64,000 nucleotides of DNA, taken from NCBI RefSeq assembly GCF_002999235.1, contig NZ_CP027236.1:1302001-1366000 (forward strand), given 5' to 3'. The notes under the pieces are model-generated. The model did not search any database. It worked only from the letters and a program-made list of their open reading frames with translations, and was not told where the DNA came from. Both the position numbers and the translations under genes were made by a program. The stretch is from Actinomyces sp. oral taxon 897 (GTDB lineage Bacteria; Actinomycetota; Actinomycetes; Actinomycetales; Actinomycetaceae). How positions within the stretch are numbered: the first letter of the stretch is position 1; every line of letters starts with the position of its first letter. This document shows, piece by piece, positions 54,920-63,676 of this stretch.

Positions 54920-57094
54920 TCAGTCGCTGCCGGGTCCGGGGGTGTAGACCTCCACGCTGCCGTCCGGTCTGCCACGGAGCATAATCCAGGTGCTGAACCT
55001 GTCGGAGTGGTCGGCCGAACGGTCCAGCCCGCACATAATGTCGCCGGACCGGTAGGGGCCCTCCTGGACGATCTGGGAGGCGTCACCGGCACGGATCGAG
55101 GCCTTGCGGCCGTTGCCGAAGTACACGGTGCTCATGCCGAGCATGTTGGGCGACCCGACGGCGGGCAGGAGGATGCACTCCCCGACCGTGGACCCCTTCG
55201 GGAAGTAGGACTCCCGGACGGTGAAGCCGCTGTAGGGGGCGTTGCGGTCCAGGGCGCTCATGAGACTCGGTACGGCCCACTGCGCGGCCCTGGCGTCGTC
55301 ATGGGCGACCACCGCGTCCACGAAGTCCTGTACCGCCTCCAGGCGGGGCAGGCGCACGTCGCCCTGCCCGGTGTGGAAGACGAGGTCGGTGGCCACGAAC
55401 CTCTGTCCGTCCCAGACGAAGTCGCCGTCGGCGCTGCCGGACTTGCGGCTGGCGTGGTAGTCCTCGTCCCCGTACAGGGCGATATTGTTCCAGGACAGGT
55501 GGAGGGACCCCCCGAACACGCTCAGGGAGGTAATGGTGAAGTCGGAGATACTGCCGCCGAGCTCCTGCTTGTGGGGGACGGGGTCCAGGGCGGCCACGAG
55601 CTTGTGGTCGGGGTCGTAGACCATAATGAAGTCGTCCTCGTAGGCGCCGCCGTAGGAGCAGTTGGCCCGGACCACCGCCGCGGGCCGCCCCTCGAAGACC
55701 GTGGTGACGACCTCCTTAATGGTCGTCCTCGCGTTCTGCTGGGAGCCGCCGGAGGCCTGGCCGTCCACGAAGGTCACCCGCTCCCGGCCCTGCTCGGAGG
55801 CCTGGCTGGGTGAGACCCGCAGGCCGCAGCGCTCGGGGACCTCCAGGGTGGCGTTCCTCAGCTCCTCGGCGCTCGGGGCCCGGTCCGGCTCCCCCTGGTG
55901 CTGGGCGACGGCAGTGACCTGGGTGACCGAGGCGTCGACGGGCCGGGTCAGGTCGGCAACGCTCAGGGAGCTGTGGGACCACAGGTAGAGGTACTGGTCG
56001 TCCGAGGTCCACGACCTCAAGGGGACGTCAACCCTCCAGGACTCACTGCCGTCGGCCAGGTCCCGGGCCACCACGCCCGAGGGTGTGCCCACCACCAGGG
56101 TGTCACCCACCAGCCAGTGCGGGGAGCCGCCCTCGGTGAACCCGCTGACCTGCGCCGTGCCCTCGGGCAGGGTGACCGTCCACAGCACGTCGGCGCCCTC
56201 GAGCGCGGCCAGGGTGGTGCCGTCGCACACGACCCAGACGTCACGCTTCCCCGGCAGGGGCACGGCTCCCAGGCTCCGCGGCGCCTGGGCCGGCAGCACC
56301 CAGGCGGGGGATCCCAGCCTCAGGCCGCTCACGACGGCGCCTGACCGGTCCGTCACCGAGCCGTCGGCCCCCAGGGCGTAGGGGACCTGGTCGCTGGCCG
56401 CCCCCGCCAGGGTGGCGCTTCCCGGGACTACCGGGGCCGGAGTAGCGCTTCCCGGGGCTGAAGTAGCGTTGCCGGAGGCTGCCGAGGCGGGGGTGGAGCT
56501 GCTGGCAGCCGTCGGGACGGAGGGCGCATGGCGCGGAGCGGGGGTGGAGCTTCCGGGGGACGTTGGGGCGGAGGCGTTACCACCAGAGGCCTGGGGGCGG
56601 CCCCTGTCCACGTCCAGGGCAAAGCCCTCGCCGCAGCGCACGACCGTCCCGTCCAGCGCGCACGGGCCCGCGTTCGCGGGAAGGGGCGCGGTCCACCGGG
56701 GGTAGCTGGTTAAGCCCGCCACGTCCACGGCGCTGAGCAGATCCCGCTCGCCGTCGCGCAGACGCATGACCGCGGTGCTCCCTGAGCGCAGCACCGGGTC
56801 ACCGGTGGCCTCGATCTGCTCGCCGTCTCCCACCATGGAGAAGTCGACAATGGAGACCACGGTGGGCGGGTCCTGGAGGCTGCCCCGGGGCACGAACCTG
56901 CCCACCAGCCAGCCCGTGCCCGCTCCCAGGCCGGCGAGCAGCGCCATGACCAGGACCACCACCAGCGGCCTGGGACGACGTCGACGCCGTCTGCGGGTAT
57001 CGGACGCCGACGCGGCCTCCGCGATGAGGTGGTCAAGGGACTGCTCAGCCGTCTGCCCGGGACCGGTTGAGCCGGGGATGTGGGTCATGGGCAT
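54920..57094 (-). CDS. PQQ-like beta-propeller membrane protein
   Basis: A 724-aa protein with a cytoplasmic N-terminus with an Arg-rich stretch (about 36-42), one membrane helix (LVVVLVMALLAGLGAGTGWL, about 45-64) and a large extracytoplasmic part. That part has PQQ-like propeller strands (DVWVVCDGTTLAALEGADVL, WLVGDTLVVGTPSGVVARDL), a Ser/Ala/Pro low-complexity linker (about 175-225) and a C-terminal domain with paired cysteines (for example GECILLP, DIMCGLD). No signal peptidase site is evident, so it is membrane-anchored. ATG 57094 and ATG 57088 are both possible; no ribosome site is clear. Function unknown. Confidence 0.72.
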   Translation of the reverse strand: MPMTHIPGSTGPGQTAEQSLDHLIAEAASASDTRRRRRRRPRPLVVVLVMALLAGLGAGTGWLVGRFVPRGSLQDPPTVVSIVDFSMVGDGEQIEATGDPVLRSGSTAVMRLRDGERDLLSAVDVAGLTSYPRWTAPLPANAGPCALDGTVVRCGEGFALDVDRGRPQASGGNASAPTSPGSSTPAPRHAPSVPTAASSSTPASAASGNATSAPGSATPAPVVPGSATLAGAASDQVPYALGADGSVTDRSGAVVSGLRLGSPAWVLPAQAPRSLGAVPLPGKRDVWVVCDGTTLAALEGADVLWTVTLPEGTAQVSGFTEGGSPHWLVGDTLVVGTPSGVVARDLADGSESWRVDVPLRSWTSDDQYLYLWSHSSLSVADLTRPVDASVTQVTAVAQHQGEPDRAPSAEELRNATLEVPERCGLRVSPSQASEQGRERVTFVDGQASGGSQQNARTTIKEVVTTVFEGRPAAVVRANCSYGGAYEDDFIMVYDPDHKLVAALDPVPHKQELGGSISDFTITSLSVFGGSLHLSWNNIALYGDEDYHASRKSGSADGDFVWDGQRFVATDLVFHTGQGDVRLPRLEAVQDFVDAVVAHDDARAAQWAVPSLMSALDRNAPYSGFTVRESYFPKGSTVGECILLPAVGSPNMLGMSTVYFGNGRKASIRAGDASQIVQEGPYRSGDIMCGLDRSADHSDRFSTWIMLRGRPDGSVEVYTPGPGSD

Positions 57095-57245
57095 ATCCAA
57101 GCACCCGCCCAGAGCGGAATCGAGCCCCTGGGGAGACCAGTTCCTGCCCCCCGCGCGACGTGGGCCGCGCATCCTGAGCCTGCCCAAGCTGCGCCAGCAC
57201 TATCCTGCCCTGCGCGACGTGGGCCGCGGGTGGACCGGCCCCGTC

Positions 57246-58160
57246 TCAGCCCTGGTCGCGGCTGGCCAGGCGACGCTCGGCGGCCTCCACCACATTGGCC
57301 AGCAGCAGGGCCCGGGTCATGGGCCCCACCCCGCCCGGGTTGGGGGAGAGCCAGGCCGCGACCTCGTCCACGCCGTCGGCCACGTCCCCGGCGATCCGGC
57401 CCCTGCCGGTGGCCGGGTCCACGACGCGTGAGACGCCCACGTCCAGGACCACGGCACCGGGCGCCACCATGTCCGCCGTCACAATACCGGGCCTGCCGGC
57501 GGCCGCGATGACGACGTCGGCCCGGCGCACGTGGGCGGCCAGGTCCCGGGTCCCGGTGTGGCACACGTCCACGGTGGCGTTGACGTCCTTGCGCCCCAGC
57601 AGCAGGCCGATGGAGCGGCCCACGGTGATCCCGCGCCCCACGACGCACACGTCCGCCCCCGCCAGGTCGATGCCGTGGCGGGTCATGAGCTCGATGCAGG
57701 CCCGGGGCGTGCACGGCAGGGGCGAGGTAATGGGGCCGGAGGACCGCAGCACCAGGCGTCCCAGGTTGGTGGGGTGCAGCCCGTCGGCGTCCTTGGCCGG
57801 GTCGACGCGCTCCAGGACGGCGTTGGTGTCGATCCCCGCGGGCAGGGGCAGCTGGACGATGTAGCCGGTGCAGGCGTCGTCGGCGTTGAGACGGTCGACG
57901 GCGGCCTCCACCTGGGCCTGGGTGGCGGTGGCGGGCAGGTCGGTACGGATGGAGGCGATGCCCACCTCGGCGCAGTCGGCGTGCTTGCCGGCCACGTACT
58001 TGAGGCTGCCGGGGTCCTGGCCCACCAGGACCGTGCCCAGGCCCGGGGTGAGACCACGCTCGCGCAGCGCCTCCACGCGGGTGCGCAGCTCGGCCTTGAG
58101 GGCGGCGGCGGTGGCCGCCCCGTCCAGGACCCGGGCCGGACCGGCCCAGGGGGCCCTCAC
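57246..58160 (-). CDS. folD: Bifunctional methylene-THF dehydrogenase / cyclohydrolase
   Basis: A 304-aa cytoplasmic enzyme converting 5,10-methylene-THF to 10-formyl-THF by way of methenyl-THF, using NADP. It has [20 protein letters not shown] (active-site Tyr-Lys), [25 protein letters not shown], the cofactor motif [16 protein letters not shown] and [18 protein letters not shown] 58160 overlaps the glyA stop by 4 nt, so glyA and folD are translated together, feeding serine-derived one-carbon units into folate. Confidence 0.95.
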   Translation of the reverse strand: MRAPWAGPARVLDGAATAAALKAELRTRVEALRERGLTPGLGTVLVGQDPGSLKYVAGKHADCAEVGIASIRTDLPATATQAQVEAAVDRLNADDACTGYIVQLPLPAGIDTNAVLERVDPAKDADGLHPTNLGRLVLRSSGPITSPLPCTPRACIELMTRHGIDLAGADVCVVGRGITVGRSIGLLLGRKDVNATVDVCHTGTRDLAAHVRRADVVIAAAGRPGIVTADMVAPGAVVLDVGVSRVVDPATGRGRIAGDVADGVDEVAAWLSPNPGGVGPMTRALLLANVVEAAERRLASRDQG

Positions 58161-59467
58161 TGGCCCAGTCCCGGGTAGAGGGGGAAGGCGTCGGTGAGTG
58201 TCCTGACCCGCCCGCGCAGGCCGGCCAGGACCTCCTCGTCGGCCCTCCCGGCGGCACCGGCCACCAGGGTGGTGGCGATAATGTCGGCGACCTCGGTGAA
58301 CTCGGCCTCCCCGAAGCCGCGGGTGGCCAGCGCCGGCGTACCGATGCGCAGCCCGGAGGTCACGCGCGGGGGGCGGGGGTCGAAGGGGACGGCGTTGCGG
58401 TTGACGGTAATGCCGGCGGCGTGGAGCAGGTCCTCGGCCTGCTGGCCGTCCAGGGCGGCCTCGCGCAGGTCCACGAGCACCAGGTGGACGTCGGTGCCGC
58501 CGGTGACCAGGCGGATCCCGGCGGTGCGCACGTCGTCGGCCCCCAGGCGCTCGGCGAGGAGGCGGGCGCCGCGCACGGTGCGCTCCTGGCGCTCGCGGAA
58601 CTCCTGGGTGCCGGCGATCTTCATGGCCACGGCCTTGGCGGCGATGACGTGCATGAGGGGGCCGCCCTGCTGGCCGGGGAAGACGGCGGAGTTGAGCTTC
58701 CTCCCCCACTGCTCGGCCCGGTTGGACAGGATCATGCCGGAGCGGGGGCCGCCCAGGGTCTTGTGGACGGTGGTGGACACCACGTCGGCGTAGGGCAGCG
58801 GGGAGGGGTGCAGTCCAGCGGCCACGAGCCCGGCGAAGTGGGCCATGTCCACCCACAGGGCGGCGCCGACCTCGTCGGCGATGGAGCGGAAGGCGGCAAA
58901 GTCCAGGTGGCGGGGGTAGGCGGACCACCCGGCGATGAGCACGGTGGGGCGCTCGCGCAGGGCGGCCTGGCGCACCTGGTCCATCTCAATGCGCATGCTG
59001 GTCTCGTCCACGCCGTAGGCGGTGGCGTGGTAGTTCTTGCCGGAGAAGTTGATCCTCATGCCGTGGGTGAGGTGGCCGCCGTGGGCCAGGGACAGGCCCA
59101 GGAGGGTGTCGCCGGGGGTGGCCAGGGCGTGGAGGACGGCGGCGTTGGCCTGGGCCCCGGAGTGGGGCTGGACGTTGACGTACTCGGCGTCGAAGACGGC
59201 CTTGGCGCGCTCGATCGCCAGGTTCTCGGCCACGTCCACCACCTCGCAGCCGCCGTAGTAGCGCCGCCCGGGGTAGCCCTCGGCGTACTTGTTGGTCAGG
59301 ACCGAGCCCTGGCACTCCAGGACCGCGCGGGGCACGAAGTTCTCCGAGGCGATCATCTCCAGGGTCTCGCGCTGGCGGGTGAGCTCGCCGGTGAGGACCT
59401 CGGCGATCTCGGGGTCGAGCTCGGCCAGGGGCTGGTTGTTGACAGGACTGTTGCCGGAAGCGGTCAT
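58157..59467 (-). CDS. glyA: Serine hydroxymethyltransferase
   Basis: A 436-aa PLP enzyme converting serine and THF to glycine and 5,10-methylene-THF. It has [33 protein letters not shown], the PLP Lys in [16 protein letters not shown], and [15 protein letters not shown] near the end. ATG 59467 has AAGGAG upstream; the longer frame to 59629 is not conserved. It is the first gene of a glyA-folD operon and is divergent from purU, which uses formyl-THF, so the region handles one-carbon traffic. Confidence 0.95.
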   Translation of the reverse strand: MTASGNSPVNNQPLAELDPEIAEVLTGELTRQRETLEMIASENFVPRAVLECQGSVLTNKYAEGYPGRRYYGGCEVVDVAENLAIERAKAVFDAEYVNVQPHSGAQANAAVLHALATPGDTLLGLSLAHGGHLTHGMRINFSGKNYHATAYGVDETSMRIEMDQVRQAALRERPTVLIAGWSAYPRHLDFAAFRSIADEVGAALWVDMAHFAGLVAAGLHPSPLPYADVVSTTVHKTLGGPRSGMILSNRAEQWGRKLNSAVFPGQQGGPLMHVIAAKAVAMKIAGTQEFRERQERTVRGARLLAERLGADDVRTAGIRLVTGGTDVHLVLVDLREAALDGQQAEDLLHAAGITVNRNAVPFDPRPPRVTSGLRIGTPALATRGFGEAEFTEVADIIATTLVAGAAGRADEEVLAGLRGRVRTLTDAFPLYPGLGQ

Positions 59468-59984
59468 GGTTCTCCTTGGTGACTCGCGGCGGGCCTCGGC
59501 CCAGGCGGGCGGCCAGGTACCCCGGTGCACGGGCACGGCCAGGCGCCCCCGCTGCCGCCGCTCCCCGGTGGTGGACCACCCTCGCCAGTCGCGCCGGCAG
59601 GGCCATCCTAGCCTCAGGGGCGGGGGCACAGGGTATCGCGTGTCACGGGGCGCCCGACGGCGGCCGGCTCATCCTGCCAGCGGCCCGTCCGGCCGAGCTG
59701 GGCGCCCGACGGCGGCCGGCTCACGCTCCGCGACCAGGAGGACGGCAGCGTCGGGCCTGCGCCCCGGGGCCCGAGGGCGACTGCCGCGTGCATGGTCAGG
59801 CCCGCCTCCCCCAGGGCCCAGCCCGCGGGGCCGAGGGCGACCGCCGCCGACCCCAGGCAGAGGGCCTCTCTGCGGCCCTGCACCCCCGACTGCGAGGGCC
59901 CACCCAGCTGCGTGCCCCCTCCCTGGCCAGCCCCCGGGGCCCGCGGGCGACTGACCACGCAGCGGGACGGATAGGCTTAGGGCC
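59468..59984. repeat. Divergent glyA/purU intergenic region with direct repeats
   Basis: No gene is seen in about 515 bp. CGCCCGACGGCGGCCGGCTC occurs at 59651 and 59703, 52 bp apart; the two copies share 21 bases. Related words (GGGGCCCGAGGGCGACTGCC and GGGGCCGAGGGCGACCGCC) occur near 59766 and 59828. Promoters for glyA and purU are not obvious, and no riboswitch fold is recognised. Confidence 0.5.
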
Positions 59985-60839
59985 ATGTCTGACCCCGCCT
60001 GCCACCTGGTCCTGTCACTGTCCTGCCCTGACCGGCCCGGCATCGTCCACGCCGTCTCCGGGGCCCTGGCCCGCCGTGGCGGGAACATTACCGAGTCCAA
60101 GCAGTTCGGCGACGAGGACTCCGGCCTGTTCTTTATGCGCGTCCAGGTCCTGACCACCGTGCCTCGCGCAGAGCTGGAGAAGGACCTCGCCGAGCTCGCC
60201 GGGGCCTACCAGATGACCTGGAGCCTGGACGAGGTCGGCCGCCCCCTGCGCACCCTGGTCATGGTGAGCAGGGAGGGGCACTGCCTGACCGACCTGCTGT
60301 TCCGGGCCCGCAGCCAGGGGCTGCCGATTGACGTGGTGGGCGTGGTGGGCAACCACGAGGACCTGCGGGACGTCGCGGAGTTCTACGGGGCGCCCTTCAC
60401 CTGCGTGCCCGTCACGCGGGACACGAGGGAGGCGGCTGAGGCCGAGCTGCTGGGGCTGGTGGACGGCCTCGGCGTCGAGCTGGTGGTCCTGGCCCGCTAC
60501 ATGCAGATCCTCTCCCCCGCCCTGTGCGAGCGGCTGCACGGGGGCGTGATCAATATCCACCACTCCTTCCTGCCCAGCTTCAAGGGCGCCAACCCCTACC
60601 GTCAGGCCCACCAGCGGGGGGTGAAGCTCATTGGGGCCACCGCCCACTACGTGACGGCGGACCTGGACGAGGGCCCCATTATCGAGCAGGACGTTACCCG
60701 GGCCACCCACGAGGACTCGGTGGCGTCCCTGCGTGCCAAGGGGCAGGACGTGGAGCGCCGGGTGCTGGCCCAGGCGGTGCGCTGGCACGCCGAGCACCGC
60801 GTGCTGCTCAACGGCCAGCGCACCGTCGTCTTCGCCTGA
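59985..60839 (+). CDS. purU: Formyltetrahydrofolate deformylase
   Basis: A 284-aa enzyme hydrolysing 10-formyl-THF to formate and THF, balancing one-carbon pools. An N-terminal ACT domain (LSCPDRPGIVHAVSGAL) precedes the formyltransferase-like domain with VLARYMQILSPALCERL, the catalytic region INIHHSFLPSFKGANPYRQA and GATAHYVTADLDEGPIIEQD. Length is normal. The start is ATG at 59985. A family B array follows its stop. Confidence 0.95.
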   Translation: MSDPACHLVLSLSCPDRPGIVHAVSGALARRGGNITESKQFGDEDSGLFFMRVQVLTTVPRAELEKDLAELAGAYQMTWSLDEVGRPLRTLVMVSREGHCLTDLLFRARSQGLPIDVVGVVGNHEDLRDVAEFYGAPFTCVPVTRDTREAAEAELLGLVDGLGVELVVLARYMQILSPALCERLHGGVINIHHSFLPSFKGANPYRQAHQRGVKLIGATAHYVTADLDEGPIIEQDVTRATHEDSVASLRAKGQDVERRVLAQAVRWHAEHRVLLNGQRTVVFA

Positions 60840-60880
60840 GGGCGACCGCCCGCCCCGCCCCCTCCTCCCGCCCCCTCCTC

Positions 60881-60940
60881 CGCGAGAACGGTACTTATTC
60901 GCCGCGAGAACGGTACTTATTGCTCGCGAGAACGGAAGGG
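60881..60940. repeat. 22-bp-period repeat (family B, copy 2, inverted)
   Basis: CGGTAC begins at 60889 and 60911, and a degenerate CGGAAG at 60933, an exact 22-bp period. The units CGCGAGAACGGTACTTATT are the reverse complement of those at 28179-28242. The array lies after purU, facing the minus-strand tetR remnant, again between 3' ends. Confidence 0.78.
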
Positions 60941-60966
60941 GCGTCGGGTGCCCGCCGTGTCTCCCG

Positions 60967-60985
60967 GCATAAGCCTGGTTTATGC
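60967..60985. repeat. Short inverted repeat GCATAA/TTATGC
   Basis: GCATAA, a 7-nt GCCTGGT spacer and TTATGC, in an AT-richer segment. It could be a small operator or recombination site; too short to assign. Confidence 0.3.
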
Positions 60986-61035
60986 GGCACCTCGGGTATT
61001 TTCCCACGCGCTTGCCGCCCCGGATCCGCATGCGT

Positions 61036-61164
61036 GTCGCAATCTGAGGATCAGGGAGGTAGGCACCCTCAGGCGTGTCGAGGCTCAGGCTTCTGACCTG
61101 CGTGGACATTGGGCGCACAAAGCCTGGGACGGGGTGGGGTCGGCTCTGATCCTCAGATTGCGAC
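61036..61164. repeat. 19-bp perfect inverted repeat bounding a 91-bp segment
   Basis: GTCGCAATCTGAGGATCAG at 61036-61054 is exactly inverted at 61146-61164. The enclosed 91 bp encodes nothing recognisable. The right end abuts the point where the tetR gene loses homology. It is MITE-like or the scar of a mobile element; no target duplication is evident to me. Confidence 0.6.
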
Positions 61165-61430
61165 AAAACATCCGCCCGGCACCGCCAGGGCAGGACCGTC
61201 GTAGGGAAGCCGACCATAGCCAGAACCCGCTCCACGACGTGCTGACGCAGCAGCTCCTGCCCGCCGACGTGGTGGTACAGCGTCGAGGTGGCCACACCGA
61301 GGCGCCCGGCCAGATCGCGCACCGACCACGAATCGAGCCCGGTACCGCGCGTGGCCTCGACGGCGACGTCGATAATCGCCGTAGGCGTGAGGCCGACGTG
61401 GTAGGGCCTTCTGGCTCCGGTCCTGGTCAT
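61165..61430 (-). pseudogene. TetR/AcrR family regulator, N-terminal fragment
   Basis: About 85 residues of a TetR regulator: TGARRPYHVGLTPTAIIDVA, then LDSWSVRDLAGRLGVATSTLYHHVGG, the typical helix-turn-helix, and LRQHVVERVL. ATG 61430 has TCAGGAG upstream. The ligand-binding domain is missing. The frame stays open beyond the break because of GC content, but the following residues come from the inverted repeat and other non-coding DNA. Probably inactive, unless the short form binds DNA. Confidence 0.75.
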
Positions 61431-61668
61431 CAGCTCCTGACTCCGCCCTGAGCGCCCGCACCGGATACCGCCCCGGTCACGGGTCGGAGATCCACGGTAC
61501 CAGGATCCGCAGAGGTGCGACCATCGGGCTGACCTCGGGCAAACTGGACGACGGCGCGCAAGCACCCCCGCAGCCCGGGCGAGCGCGCCAGCGGCGTGAG
61601 CGTGCGGTGGCGACCGAGCAGCCCTCCCGCAGCCCGGGCGGGGACAACGGTACCGCGCGCCCAGCGGG

Positions 61669-61776
61669 GGTGAACGCGCTGCCACCCAGGTGAACGCGCC
61701 TCAGAGCAGGTGAACGCGCTGTCGCTGGGGTGAACGTGCCTCCTGGCAGCGTTCATATACGCAAGAGCACGTTCAC
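61669..61776. repeat. 20-bp-period TGAAC array
   Basis: TGAACGCGC or TGAACGTGC begins at 61671, 61691, 61711 and 61731. Inverted GTTCA follows at 61751 and GTTCAC at 61771. All six are on an exact 20-bp grid, so two helical turns separate each site on one DNA face. Period 20 is not a multiple of 3, so it is not a coding repeat. It lies in an 800-bp gene-free region. Confidence 0.75.
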
Positions 61777-62257
61777 CCGGCCTTAAGCGCGTCCAGCTCG
61801 AGCGAGCCCGGCGCGAGCGGCCCCGGCGCACGCCCAGACGTCCACAGACTGAGGAGGACCATACCCAGGGCGACGCCGGACCCCTGGCGGACGCGGCGCG
61901 AGACCCATGACGAGGAGCGCACTCAGCAGGACAGCCCCGAAGCCGACCCCGCGCCAGCATCCGAGCCGAGTTCGCGGGCGAGGGCGGACGGCTGTCGCGC
62001 TGGCGGCCACCACCCCACGGGCGAGGGCGGACCGACGGCCGCCCGGGCCTGGCCGACCTGCGCGAGCCGACCGCCCCGCGAACGAATACAGGCCTCCAGG
62101 GCGGCGGCCAGCGGCGGCCAGCCGGGGGCGGCGGCCCGCCAGCGGCAGTCAGCCAGCCAGGCGGCCACCACCCCACGGGCAAGGGAGGACGCACCGTATA
62201 CAGGCAGACCACCTCGACACGCCCGACCCACCATCTCAATATGTCACATCTCACACT
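61777..62257. repeat. Gene-free region with a 31-bp direct repeat
   Basis: GGCGGCCACCACCCCACGGG, continuing with GCGAGGGCGGAC, occurs at 62002 and again from about 62160 with two or three differences. No credible gene is seen between the tetR remnant and fda. This may be decayed coding DNA. Confidence 0.5.
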
Positions 62258-62285
62258 TTGCTCGATAATGATTATCAACTATACT
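62258..62285 (+). promoter_or_regulatory. fda promoter with an embedded Fur/Zur-type palindrome
   Basis: TTGCTC (62258-62263) and TATACT (62280-62285), 16 nt apart, form a promoter. GATAATGATTATC (62264-62276) fills the spacer. With its flanks it matches 14 of 15 positions of the 7-1-7 consensus TGATAATnATTATCA bound by Fur-family repressors, and has the AATGATT centre seen at actinobacterial Zur sites. A bound repressor would block RNA polymerase. Confidence 0.65.
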
Positions 62286-62336
62286 GATGGTATCCACACC
62301 GTCACCCACTCGACACCACGTCGCACAGGAGGAACC

Positions 62337-63224
62337 GTGAACACCCAGCAGCTGGACCGGATGCGTACCGGCGCCGGCTTTATCGCAGCCCTGGACCAGT
62401 CGGGAGGATCCACGCCCCGCGCCCTGAAGGGGTACGGGATCGGCCCGGAGCGCTACTCCACGGACGAGGAGATGTTCGCCCTGGTCCACGCCATGCGCGC
62501 CCGCGTCATCACCAGCCCGGCCTTCACCTCTAAGCGCATCCTGGGGGCGATCCTGTTCGAGCGCACCATGGACTCCCAGGTCGAGGGCCGCCCGACGGCC
62601 GACTACCTGTGGGACGTCAAGGGCATCGTGCCCTTCCTCAAGGTGGACAAGGGCCTGGCCGACCCCGAGCACAACGTCCGCCTCATGCGTCCTATCGAGG
62701 GCCTGGACGCCCTGCTGGAGCGGGCCGTGGCAGCCCACATCTTCGGCACCAAGATGCGTTCGGTCATCCTGGGGGCCGACCCCGCGGGCGTGGACCAGGT
62801 GGTGGACCAGCAGTTCGAGGTGGCCTCCCAGATCCTCGACGCGGGTCTGGCACCCATTATCGAGCCGGAGGTGGACATCCACGCCCCGGACAAGGCGGAG
62901 GCCGAGGAGCTGCTGCGCGCGGCCATTACCAGGCACCTGGACGCCCTGCCCGAGGGCCGCGACGTCCTGCTCAAGGTCTCCATCCCCACCGTGGACGGCC
63001 TCTACACCCCGCTCATGGAGCACCCGCGGGTGGTGCGCGTGGTGGCGCTCTCCGGCGGCTACCCCCGTCAGGAGGCCAACGAGCGCCTGGCCCGTAACCC
63101 CGGCCTCATTGCCAGCTTCTCGCGGGCGCTGCTGGAGGACCTGGCCGACTCCCAGGACCAGGAGACCTTCGACGCCGCCCTGGCCTCCACCATTGAGAGC
63201 ATCTACGCCGCCAGCACGACCTGA
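62337..63224 (+). CDS. fda: Class I fructose-bisphosphate aldolase
   Basis: A 295-aa Schiff-base aldolase that splits fructose-1,6-bisphosphate in glycolysis without a metal. It has [68 protein letters not shown], the active-site Lys in [14 protein letters not shown] and [17 protein letters not shown]. The start is GTG at 62337, with AGGAGG upstream; an earlier in-frame start near 62241 lies in the promoter. Metal-responsive control by the upstream palindrome is inferred. Confidence 0.94.
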   Translation: MNTQQLDRMRTGAGFIAALDQSGGSTPRALKGYGIGPERYSTDEEMFALVHAMRARVITSPAFTSKRILGAILFERTMDSQVEGRPTADYLWDVKGIVPFLKVDKGLADPEHNVRLMRPIEGLDALLERAVAAHIFGTKMRSVILGADPAGVDQVVDQQFEVASQILDAGLAPIIEPEVDIHAPDKAEAEELLRAAITRHLDALPEGRDVLLKVSIPTVDGLYTPLMEHPRVVRVVALSGGYPRQEANERLARNPGLIASFSRALLEDLADSQDQETFDAALASTIESIYAASTT

Positions 63225-63294
63225 GGCCCTAGGGCGCGGGGCTGGCGAGCACAGTCGTGGCGTGCGGACACATCCGGGGTTGTCCGCGCACCAC

Positions 63295-63339
63295 CCCGGC
63301 GTCGGTCAGATTCTGTAGGGGAGGCTGACCGACGCCGGG
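63295..63339. terminator. Hairpin terminator after fda
   Basis: Positions 63295-63309 (CCCGGCGTCGGTCAG) pair perfectly with 63325-63339 around a 15-nt loop, about 70 bp beyond the fda stop. Confidence 0.7.
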
Positions 63340-63439
63340 CCTCGCCCGGTGGTACAGCGCGAACAGGCCTGGCCGCCCCGGCGAGCAGGCGCCAGACCGG
63401 TTCCGGCTGGTCCGGCCTCAACCTCCGGTCTCAACCCAT

Positions 63440-63640
63440 GGTGACGACCCCGGTAGGCGCAGGCGCCCCCCACACCGACGCGATCATCCGCCCGGCTTCC
63501 ATGACGACCCCGGTAGGCGCAGGCGCCCCCGGGCTGGTCCTAGCTGGCCAGGGGCTCCTGGTCTGGCGCAGACAACAGCAGAGCGTCCTGAGCCGTCCCC
63601 GGCCCCGGCAGCGTCGCGACCCCGCCAGCGGCGTCGCGAC
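63440..63640. repeat. Direct repeats before the DinB-family gene
   Basis: ACGACCCCGGTAGGCGCAGG, continuing with CGCCCCC, occurs at about 63445 and 63503, 58 bp apart, and GCGTCGCGACCCCGCC is repeated in tandem near 63610-63640. No gene is seen between fda and 63677. Confidence 0.5.
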
Positions 63641-63676
63641 CCCGCCCAGTGGCACGGATCTCCTATGGTTGGTCCC

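Noticed and set aside
60967..60985. A chromosome dif site
   Set aside because: GCATAA/TTATGC resembles the inner arms, but the spacer is 7 nt and the outer arms do not match any dif consensus I can recall with confidence.
60015..61685. A long TetR fusion protein continuing into the purU antisense
   Set aside because: TetR homology stops near 61165 at an inverted repeat; the rest is repeat DNA and the shadow of purU.
61431..62278. A gene on the minus strand between tetR and fda
   Set aside because: The open frame is low in conserved features, spans phased repeats and the fda promoter, and has no ribosome site or domain.
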